DNA from: Fidelibacterota bacterium
GTDB taxonomy: Bacteria; Marinisomatota; Marinisomatia; Marinisomatales; S15-B10
Direction: 5' to 3'
Length of the DNA stretch: 64,000 nucleotides
Assembly (NCBI GenBank): GCA_002715465.1
Contig: PAYY01000005.1
Coordinates: 9,226-73,225 of the forward strand
Shown: positions 54,459 through 61,271 of the stretch, piece after piece
Position numbering within the stretch: the first letter of the stretch is position 1
How the letters are laid out: the number at the start of each line of letters is the position of its first letter
Position numbers and translations under genes: made by a program
The notes under the pieces: generated by a model
The model's input: only the letters and a program-made list of their open reading frames with translations
Databases searched by the model: none
What the model was told of the DNA's origin: nothing

Positions 54459-55058
54459 TTGAATAAAAATAATACATATGAGTCAGCATGGAATGATGAA
54501 GATGCTGAATGGTATTCAAAAAATTGTGGAGAACATTTATCCACAATTTTATCAGTTCAATTGGCAAATTTAAAACCTTCTGATGTCGTATTAGATATTG
54601 GATGCGGAAGTGGTAATTCATGCCGAAAAGCTGCGGAATTTACAGTTACTGGCAAGGTAATTGGTATAGATCCAACTCCAGGAATGATTAGAATTGCGAA
54701 AAGGTTGTCAAAAAAAGAAATTTTACAAAACCGTATTAATTATTTTTATGGTTATGCCGAGGATATTCCATTTAGCAACAAGTCTGTTGATGTAGTATTA
54801 GCTATAAATTCCATTTTTCACTGGGGTAATATAAAAAAAGGTATTTTGGAAACATTTAGAGTTTTAAAAAGTAATAAATTTTTTTTTATTGCTGATCAAT
54901 TAAAAAATGATAATACGATGAATGCTAAGGGGAAATTAGCTTACGCAGAGAATATGATATTATTATTGAAAAATTTAGGTTTTAATAAAAGTTCTTATAA
55001 AATATATAACATAAAGAATGATCAAATGATATTTTTTTCTTCAAAAAAGGTCGATTAA
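54459..55058 (+). CDS. SAM-dependent class I methyltransferase
   Basis: 199 aa, Methyltransf_11 type. VVLDIGCGSGNSCRKAAEF (motif I), VIGIDPTPGMIRIAKRL (motif post-I), and VDVVLAINSIFHWG (motif II). The C-terminal part is short and Lys-rich. The substrate is unknown. It appears to start with TTG at 54459; no in-frame ATG lies nearby, so the start is uncertain. It diverges from dnaX across 187 AT-rich bases in which I see no clear promoter. Confidence 0.85.
   Translation: MNKNNTYESAWNDEDAEWYSKNCGEHLSTILSVQLANLKPSDVVLDIGCGSGNSCRKAAEFTVTGKVIGIDPTPGMIRIAKRLSKKEILQNRINYFYGYAEDIPFSNKSVDVVLAINSIFHWGNIKKGILETFRVLKSNKFFFIADQLKNDNTMNAKGKLAYAENMILLLKNLGFNKSSYKIYNIKNDQMIFFSSKKVD
54520..54550. repeat. 10-bp inverted repeat carrying opposed DnaA-box-like sites
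   Basis: AAAATTGTGG (54520-54529) and CCACAATTTT (54541-54550) are perfect inverse complements 11 bases apart, inside the 5' part of the methyltransferase gene. TTATCCACA at 54537-54545 is a perfect DnaA box, and TGTGGAGAA at 54525-54533 is a one-mismatch box in the other orientation. It may be chance within coding sequence. Confidence 0.4.
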
Positions 55059-55064
55059 AAAAAC

Positions 55065-55496
55065 TTATTTACTATTTTTCTTTTTTCTTCTAAAAAAACC
55101 TTTTTTTGCTGGTTTCTCTTCTTTTTTTGATTTTTTCTCAGATATAGTTTCTTTTACAGGCGAATCACCTTGGGCTTCTAATCGTTTTTCCCAATCACTC
55201 ATTTCTTCTTCAGCAGCAGTTTTTGAAGGTTTTTTAGATTCTGATATATTTTCCTCACCTTTTTCGATAAGTTCTTTAAGTTTTTCATTTCTTTCTGCGG
55301 ATTGTGATTTTAACATATCAAGTAATGTTGTTACCTCATCATTGAAATCAGCAACTGTTTTTTCTAGTCGCCTCATCAATTCTTCTAAAAATTCTTCTCC
55401 ATACCCTGGCGCAATACCATCAGTTAATTGATTGATTTTAGCCATTAAAAATTCTTTTTGTGCGTCTACATTGACTTCTTGTTCTTCAACCATCAA
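55065..55496 (-). CDS. Coiled-coil protein, paralogue of the 12.1 kb gene
   Basis: 143 aa, no signal or membrane helix. Residues ~14-66 align with the protein at 12112 (INQLTDGIAPGYGEEFLEEL, LEKTVADFNDEVTTLLDMLK), and both carry EMSxWEKxLEA (EMSDWEKRLEAQGD here). This copy adds a Lys-rich tail ending in KKGFFRRKKKNSK that could bind nucleic acid or membrane. No family is known to me. Convergent with the methyltransferase gene, 6 bases away. Confidence 0.75.
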   Translation of the reverse strand: MMVEEQEVNVDAQKEFLMAKINQLTDGIAPGYGEEFLEELMRRLEKTVADFNDEVTTLLDMLKSQSAERNEKLKELIEKGEENISESKKPSKTAAEEEMSDWEKRLEAQGDSPVKETISEKKSKKEEKPAKKGFFRRKKKNSK

Positions 55497-55559
55497 TTGC
55501 CCTCCAATAATTAGATATACTAAAAGAATATATATGTTTCAATTGTTTTTTACCAATTT

Positions 55560-56321
55560 TTAAGGAATTAAAGAAATTACTTTTTTTGGAGATGCAAGTA
55601 CAGATACAGCTTCAAAAATTTCTCTACCTGTAAATAAACCTACACCAAGACCAAAAAATCTATTATACCAAATCATATCAATTCTAGGACGTTTTTGTAT
55701 GTTCCAAATTTCAGCAAAGGTTAATCCTAAAGATGCTCCAATACCAAAAGCTAACATTTTTTTCCATAAAAGCCCATCATCTAATAATGGTTTATATGAT
55801 ATTGATTCCAAATCTTCTAATGAAAACTGCATTTTTTTTATTGGTGATTGAAAATCGATTGTATTTTTTGTGTAATTAAGAAATGTACCAGTAAATAACT
55901 TCCCATTTTTATGTTTAATTAAACAATAAGCTCCTAATGGAATATCATCCATGACATTATAATCTTGCAAAAAACTTAATAAATCCAATTGTTTTTGACG
56001 GTTTTCATTAGATATATATGGATGACTACCAGCTTTATATTTTAAACGTTGGAGTTGAAGCCACGAATATCTTCTCTTTTTAATTTTTCTTCTATTATTT
56101 TCAGAATAAATAATTTTTGCCATATAACGATTTTCAGATAACTTATAAAATTGTGCACTTTCAAAATTATTTATATCAGGAAACAATCCAATTAAGGAAT
56201 TTTCTGCCGCATCAATAGATGAGCCCACTTTTATTGACAAAACAATAATATCCTTATTGTTTTCAGCAATAAGAAATTGGGATATAATAAAAGTATATAT
56301 AAAATATTTATTTAGATTCAA
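55560..56321 (-). CDS. Envelope protein of unknown function
   Basis: 253 aa. Signal peptide MNLNKYFIYTFIISQFLIAEN. A middle basic segment (RRKIKKRRYSWLQLQRLKYK) is followed by a short beta-type module (GAYCLIKHKNGKLFTGTFLN, NTIDFQSPIKKMQFSLEDLE), and two hydrophobic C-terminal stretches (MLAFGIGASLGLTFAEIW, FFGLGVGLFTGREIF). No family recognised. Its start overlaps the end of the selenoprotein gene by 14 bases, so it is downstream in the same message. Confidence 0.65.
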   Translation of the reverse strand: MNLNKYFIYTFIISQFLIAENNKDIIVLSIKVGSSIDAAENSLIGLFPDINNFESAQFYKLSENRYMAKIIYSENNRRKIKKRRYSWLQLQRLKYKAGSHPYISNENRQKQLDLLSFLQDYNVMDDIPLGAYCLIKHKNGKLFTGTFLNYTKNTIDFQSPIKKMQFSLEDLESISYKPLLDDGLLWKKMLAFGIGASLGLTFAEIWNIQKRPRIDMIWYNRFFGLGVGLFTGREIFEAVSVLASPKKVISLIP

Positions 56322-56538
56322 GTAGCTTTATTATTTCACCATCTTCTGGGAACCGATCCAAAAGTTTTTTTGAAAAAATTAATTTACTTTCTAATGCAAT
56401 TTCAAATACGCCACCGCCTGAAGGAATAAAGGTCAATTGTTTAATATCAGTACCATACTTCTCAAGAATTTCGCTTGCCAAACTGGAAGCCTTGGGGAGG
56501 TAATTTCACTGGTTACAATATTCGATGGATATTTTCAT
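56308..56538 (-). CDS. SelW/Rdx-family selenoprotein (in-frame TGA read as Sec)
   Basis: ATG at 56538 with an AGGAG site. The frame runs MKISIEYCNQ-TGA-NYLPKASSLASEIL and continues uninterrupted to TAA at 56308: 76 residues including the TGA at codon 11 (56508-56506). Beyond the TGA it has the family core: a KQLTFIPSGGGVFEIALESK strand pair, LIFSKKLLDRFPEDGEIIKLL at the end. The CxxU redox motif is exactly where Rdx proteins (SelW, SelT, SelH, SelV) have CxxU or CxxC. A hairpin that fits the bacterial SECIS consensus stands 22 bases past the TGA. Thioredoxin-like redox role. A pseudogene is the alternative, but everything else is intact. No selA/B/C/D is in the window. Confidence 0.88.
56473..56490 (-). 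promoter_or_regulatory. Bacterial SECIS-like hairpin
   Basis: On the mRNA strand GCTT-CCA-GTT-TGG-C-AAGC: a 7-bp stem with one bulged C and a three-base apical loop whose first base is G. The loop begins 22 bases after the TGA. Bacterial SECIS elements as generally described need a short stem, a G in the first loop positions, and a distance of about 16-37 bases from the UGA; all three hold. Confidence 0.65.
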
Positions 56539-56546
56539 AATTTCTC

Positions 56547-56687
56547 CTATTTATAAAAAGAACACACCCAAAACACACCAAAAATAGCAAGGAGAATTGA
56601 TAGTGCTATTAAAAACTTAGCAGCTTTATCAAAACCCTTCCTTCCAGAATCAAATTTTAATACAGTTTTTAAGTCATTATTCTTCAT
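56547..56687 (-). CDS. Small single-pass membrane protein (46 aa)
   Basis: ATG at 56687, TAG at 56549-56547. A basic N-terminal part (KFDSGRKGFDKAAK) precedes one membrane helix (FLIALSILLAIFGVFWVCSF). The frame fills the gap between the FecR-barrel gene and the selenoprotein, and its stop lies just upstream of the selenoprotein ribosome binding site. No good ribosome binding site of its own is visible, so it is plausible but unproven. Confidence 0.5.
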   Translation of the reverse strand: MKNNDLKTVLKFDSGRKGFDKAAKFLIALSILLAIFGVFWVCSFYK

Positions 56688-56693
56688 AAAATG

Positions 56694-58988
56694 TTAAAAA
56701 TCAAATACTGTCTCAATTGTAGTCTGCTTAATTGGTTCAAGCCCAGTTCCTTTATCACGATAAAATTGCTTATAATTCCATACAACGCTTACTCCTTTAG
56801 CAACTTCATATCCTAGCCGATATCCTAAAACTGTATTTATTGTAGGGTTTTCAAAATCAAATGGATTTTCATCATTGTTTCTTTGAAAAAAAGCTTGGGC
56901 TACGCTGAGCTTAGGTATATTCTCAGTATTTACATTTATGTTTGTATTGAAACTTCTAAATTTGATGGTGTCAGCTACCATATTTGCATAAGAAGCTTTA
57001 AAATTAGCGATATTTAGCAAATCAAAACCAAGAGATCCATAATAACCTTTTGTATTTATTTTTGTTGTTGAATCAGCAAATACTAACATGTCTTTGGTAA
57101 AAACTTCGGTGCCAGCATCAGAATATATTGGTAAAATTCTATTAAGATCGTAGGCTTGATCAAAAAATTTCGGTAGAAAATAATCGTTCTTAATACGGTA
57201 TTCGATACTAAAAGTAATAAACTTTAAAATAGTTCCTCGCAAACCTGGTACAGTAAAACCAGTGCCAGAACGTTCAGTCCTAGAAAATTGTTCACTATCA
57301 ACTAAAGGAAAATTTAAACGATTAAATTCAGAGTATACCAATAGACTAAAAGACTCACTATTTACAATTGGATACCCAATATCTAAAGTAAAACCATTTG
57401 CTATACTTTTATTTTTTTCTATACTAAATGGTGTAGGTTTTAAACTAAGAGAATCGTCTAATTGATCATATATATTATCTCCATCTGCATCTATATCCCA
57501 TCTTGATGAATCAAGACCATAATGTGGGTCCGGGAGACCATCTCTATCTGTATCATTCCAGAGTTTTGTACTATCAGGGAAATCATCAAAAATATCTGGA
57601 TAAGTATCATCATCAGTATCTTTTAAACCAGAAAACTGGTTCATGTCTGTAACATAACTAACACCTAACGTCAATGGAATATTCTCAGAAACAGTAAAAG
57701 TACCTCTAAGACCAAGAATTGTACCTCCTCTGACAAAATCTTTAATATTAGCTAAAAACAACTCAGAACCGAAACGATTTAAATTAAGACCAGTATTAAG
57801 ACCTACACGCCTGACAGTTGGAAATTCCATCATATTGGAATATCCAGATAATAAACCACCGTACCCTAGTGTAATATTCTCAAGTGATCCAATTTTAAAC
57901 CAAATTGGATCTGATTTTTCAGCCCATCTTATATAAAGAAACTTATCTAATAAATCTGTGGTTTCATCCCATTCGTCTTTTCTGATATTTCCATCATTGT
58001 CAACATACAGAACTAAATCCAACCCTATACCTAATTTACCAAGATTAATTTCGGGCCTTAGAGCTAACTGGTTAAATATTTTTCCATCAATTGTTGCGGA
58101 GCCTACTCCTAATCCCATTCCAAAGGGTTTTGGTAGATCTGGAGTAGTTTCATCAGTATCATTAGTCTGGTTCAAGGTGTCTGATAGAATTTCATTAGTT
58201 TCTTCTTCTTCTTCAAATAAATTCTCAATTTCCATATTCTCATTATCCAAATTTTCTTCAGCTGGAATATCTTCTTGAACTGAAGAATCATCCGTTTCTT
58301 GGAAATCTTGATCTTCATTTTGAAGTTGAACATCTTCTGGTTCAGATTGAATTTCTTCTGTCGGTTCATTTTCAGGGTCAACTGGAATTTCTTCTGGATC
58401 CGCTGGTGTTGATAAAACTTGACCAGTTGCTGTGGACAATGTCATTTGACCAGGACCTAGAGTAACAGATTGACCACTTATAGTATTAAATATATCTAGA
58501 ACTCCTTCTAGGCCGTAAAATTTATCAAAACCCATTTGATTAATTATAGACCAAAATTGGGTTCCTTTTACACTTGCTACTGAGACTGGAGTCTCTACAC
58601 GAAAATCTTTTTTCTTATCTTTTTTTACATCAATAAGAATTTTTCCAAAGTTTATATCTATTGTACGTGTATTTTCAGTATCCATAAATTGAAATTGTGT
58701 ATCTTCTCTAATTTTCAAAATACTTTTGTCATCTAGGTATATAACCATACAAAAGCCTTCTTTTCCAACGTTTATAATATCCCCTGAATAGATTGGGCCA
58801 CCAGGTTTTGTAGTAGTAAAATTTCCTGAACCTAAAGATTTTAGCTGAACATCTCCGCGCAATTTTGTAACTCTAGCTATGGTTTCTTGCGTATAAAGGT
58901 TTGATATAAAAACAATAAAAATTAAAAACAGATAGTAATTCTTTAATATTAGAAAAACTTTAAATAATCTTTTTGGATTTTTGTTCAT
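56694..58988 (-). CDS. FecR-domain protein fused to an outer-membrane beta-barrel
   Basis: 764 aa. A signal helix (~12-32) is followed by a FecR-type domain (~35-190) with YLDDKSILKIREDTQFQF, FRVETPVSVASVKGTQFW and LGPGQMTLSTATG. About 100 residues of Glu/Asp-rich linker come next, then a C-terminal part rich in alternating strands and ending in an aromatic residue (QTTIETVFDF), as outer-membrane barrels do. One loop contains three Asp-rich, thrombospondin-3-like calcium motifs (DTDDDTYPDIFDDFPD, NDTDRDGLPDPHYGLD, DIDADGDNIYDQLDD). Unlike classical FecR there is no cytoplasmic part. Ligand unknown. Confidence 0.8.
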   Translation of the reverse strand: MNKNPKRLFKVFLILKNYYLFLIFIVFISNLYTQETIARVTKLRGDVQLKSLGSGNFTTTKPGGPIYSGDIINVGKEGFCMVIYLDDKSILKIREDTQFQFMDTENTRTIDINFGKILIDVKKDKKKDFRVETPVSVASVKGTQFWSIINQMGFDKFYGLEGVLDIFNTISGQSVTLGPGQMTLSTATGQVLSTPADPEEIPVDPENEPTEEIQSEPEDVQLQNEDQDFQETDDSSVQEDIPAEENLDNENMEIENLFEEEEETNEILSDTLNQTNDTDETTPDLPKPFGMGLGVGSATIDGKIFNQLALRPEINLGKLGIGLDLVLYVDNDGNIRKDEWDETTDLLDKFLYIRWAEKSDPIWFKIGSLENITLGYGGLLSGYSNMMEFPTVRRVGLNTGLNLNRFGSELFLANIKDFVRGGTILGLRGTFTVSENIPLTLGVSYVTDMNQFSGLKDTDDDTYPDIFDDFPDSTKLWNDTDRDGLPDPHYGLDSSRWDIDADGDNIYDQLDDSLSLKPTPFSIEKNKSIANGFTLDIGYPIVNSESFSLLVYSEFNRLNFPLVDSEQFSRTERSGTGFTVPGLRGTILKFITFSIEYRIKNDYFLPKFFDQAYDLNRILPIYSDAGTEVFTKDMLVFADSTTKINTKGYYGSLGFDLLNIANFKASYANMVADTIKFRSFNTNINVNTENIPKLSVAQAFFQRNNDENPFDFENPTINTVLGYRLGYEVAKGVSVVWNYKQFYRDKGTGLEPIKQTTIETVFDF

Positions 58989-59256
58989 ACTTAATAGTAT
59001 TAATTTAGTTTAGAATTTACTTTTAGATAAAACAATCACCTAACTACGTGTTAATTAATATTCACCTAATTATTCTATTTATTTAAATTTAAAATGTTAG
59101 TTATTTCTTTTGTTTGATCTTCGTCACATAAAAAAAGAAACGAAATCCATTGGTTCAGCCCGTATTAGCATACTAAATTCTATTATCTAAAATTATTACT
59201 CCTCAAAACTTTAAATTCAATAATGAAAATATTTTATATAATCAAAAGAAAGAAAG

Positions 59257-60552
59257 ATGGCTGACTTTTTTGACAAATTAATTAAAGAAGAACCTTATAC
59301 AGAATACTCTCTTGATATGTTTTCTAGAAGCACTGGAAAAGATCATGCAGAAATAATGCAATTCAACCGTTGGCGAGATCAGGTTAGCAATGCAAATAAA
59401 TATACATTTGAAGTACCCCATCTTAATGCACAGACTCCTGAAATTACTGTAAGAAGAGAAAATGGCGACGAATACAATTTAATTAGTTTTGCTAGTTATA
59501 ATTATCTTGGTTATTCATATCATCCTCAAGTAGTTGAAAGTGCAAAAGAAGCCCTTAATAAATATGGTCTTGGAGCAACTGGCTCTCCAATCCTAAATGG
59601 AACGTTCCAAGTACATAAAGAATTAGAAGATAAAATTACAAACTTTTATGGTCAAAAGGATTATGGGGTAACTCTTTTTTCTTCAGGTTATGGTGCAAAT
59701 CTTGGTACAATATCAGCTTTTGTTCATAAAGGTGACCATGTGGTTTTAGATCGTTCTTCTCATGCTTCACTTATTGATGGTGCAGTTCTTTCTCAAGGGA
59801 AGATATCTCTTTTTAGACATAATGATGCAGAATATCTTGAAAAAGTGTTAAAAAGATTGGACTACAAAAATTCTAGAATTTTAGTTTGCTGCGAAGGTGT
59901 TTATAGCACTGATGGAGATTATGGGACCCTTAGAGATATAATTGATATTTCTAAAAAGTATGGTGCCGCTGTTTTAGTGGATGAAGCCCATTCATTGTTG
60001 GTTGCCGGTGAAAAAGGTCGAGGTGTATGTGAAGAACAAGGAGTTTTATCCGAAGTTGATATGATAATTGCAACATTCAGCAAATCTTTTGGTGGTGTTG
60101 GTGGTTGTCTTTATGCAAAAAAGAAAATTACTAATTATATAAACTATTATGCTCGGTCTCGTATGTTTTCCTGTGCCCTTGATCCTGGAGTTGCTGGAGG
60201 ACTAATTAAATCTGTAGAGCTTGCTGGAGCTTCTGATGGTAATGAACGTAGAAAAAGAATTACAGAAAATGCAAATTATTTAAGATCAAAATTAGCTAAT
60301 CATGTTGATATTGGAACATCCTCTAGTTGGATAATCCCAATTATTTATGGTGATGAACGCCTTACCCTACCACTAAGTGATTATTTACAAAAGAATGGTA
60401 TAGATATTTCATTAATGACATTTCCAGCTGTTCCCAAAAATAAATCCCGTATTCGCGCCTTTGTTACTTCTGAGCACACAAAGGAACAACTTGATATCGG
60501 TGCTGAAACTATTCTTAAGGCCGCTAAAGAATATAAATTTTTCAAGGACTAA
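59257..60552 (+). CDS. Alpha-oxoamine-synthase-like PLP enzyme (BioF/KBL/SPT family)
   Basis: 431 aa. SFASYNYLGYSYHPQVVESA, GLGATGSPILNGTFQVHKELE, SSHASLIDGA, VDEAHSLLVAGEKGRGVCEE with the PLP Asp and His, and ATFSKSFGGVGGCLYAKKKI with the Schiff-base Lys. The family condenses an amino acid with an acyl thioester with loss of CO2. It has a ~65-residue N-terminal extension and does not sit among biotin genes, so BioF is unlikely; serine palmitoyltransferase-, KBL- or CqsA-like activity is possible. It has a plus-strand partner 19 bases downstream. Confidence 0.9.
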   Translation: MADFFDKLIKEEPYTEYSLDMFSRSTGKDHAEIMQFNRWRDQVSNANKYTFEVPHLNAQTPEITVRRENGDEYNLISFASYNYLGYSYHPQVVESAKEALNKYGLGATGSPILNGTFQVHKELEDKITNFYGQKDYGVTLFSSGYGANLGTISAFVHKGDHVVLDRSSHASLIDGAVLSQGKISLFRHNDAEYLEKVLKRLDYKNSRILVCCEGVYSTDGDYGTLRDIIDISKKYGAAVLVDEAHSLLVAGEKGRGVCEEQGVLSEVDMIIATFSKSFGGVGGCLYAKKKITNYINYYARSRMFSCALDPGVAGGLIKSVELAGASDGNERRKRITENANYLRSKLANHVDIGTSSSWIIPIIYGDERLTLPLSDYLQKNGIDISLMTFPAVPKNKSRIRAFVTSEHTKEQLDIGAETILKAAKEYKFFKD

Positions 60553-60571
60553 ATGACTAAAGGACTTAAAT

Positions 60572-61267
60572 ATGGAACACTACCCTAGTGACGACTTAAT
60601 TATTTGGGAATTTAATTTTGCTCTGACAACCTTTTTTGAAGTTGAAACAGATTTGTTTCATAAATACTTACCCTCAACAATAAATCCTATGGAAGTATCC
60701 CCAGGTATTGGTTTAGTAAACCTTACAGCATTTAATTTTCCTGCTGGTGGATTAAACGGAAAATTACCGGAATTTCAAGAGTTAATTTTTAGTGCTATAG
60801 TTTCTCCTGATCTTTCTCGTGGCGTACCTAAATTCGCTATGTATGTCTTATCTCTAGGAAGTAACTGCCAGGAACATCTTATTCATAGTGCTGATTACTA
60901 TAAACTTCCTATACATGGGATGCTTACTGATACCATTGTTGATCCAAACTCAATTTCAATAGACTATTCTGATAAAGATGGAAAGATTTTAAATATGAAT
61001 AATTGTTCTCCTGAAACTAATTTTAGAAATGAAGAAAGGTATTTTCAGGCTTTTACTTCAGATGGTGACAATCTTACTATTGCAGATTGTTATATTGAAG
61101 CTCCCCTATTTGAACATCAATTGACAAATGATGCTGGATCCTTAAATGTTCATCCTTTCTTGAAAAATATTGATTTTGAATTAGCAGATCCACTGCCTTA
61201 CTTACAAATGATTAGCCGTCCAGGTGAAATTGGCCGCCAATTTTATTATAGACCAAGCAAGTTTTAA
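60572..61267 (+). CDS. Acetoacetate-decarboxylase-like protein
   Basis: 231 aa. The N-terminal layout (FFEVETDLFHKYLPSTINPMEV, then PGIGLVNLTAFNFPAG) and later strand-rich sequence recall the acetoacetate decarboxylase/ADC fold, in which a substrate- or pigment-like ligand sits in a beta cone. I cannot identify the Lys nucleophile with confidence, so decarboxylase activity is not claimed. Directly downstream of the oxoamine synthase, whose products are alpha-amino ketones; a joint pathway is likely. Its stop is 4 bases from the convergent cytochrome gene. Confidence 0.55.
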   Translation: MEHYPSDDLIIWEFNFALTTFFEVETDLFHKYLPSTINPMEVSPGIGLVNLTAFNFPAGGLNGKLPEFQELIFSAIVSPDLSRGVPKFAMYVLSLGSNCQEHLIHSADYYKLPIHGMLTDTIVDPNSISIDYSDKDGKILNMNNCSPETNFRNEERYFQAFTSDGDNLTIADCYIEAPLFEHQLTNDAGSLNVHPFLKNIDFELADPLPYLQMISRPGEIGRQFYYRPSKF

Positions 61268-61271
61268 AAAA

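Noticed and set aside
56308..56538. Reading the TGA gene as a pseudogene
   Set aside because: Start, ribosome binding site, frame and family core are intact, and the single stop is TGA at the exact Sec position with a SECIS-like hairpin behind it.
58989..59256. Clear promoter or operator in the divergent gap before the oxoamine synthase
   Set aside because: 268 AT-rich bases must hold two promoters, but no element stands out enough from background to name.
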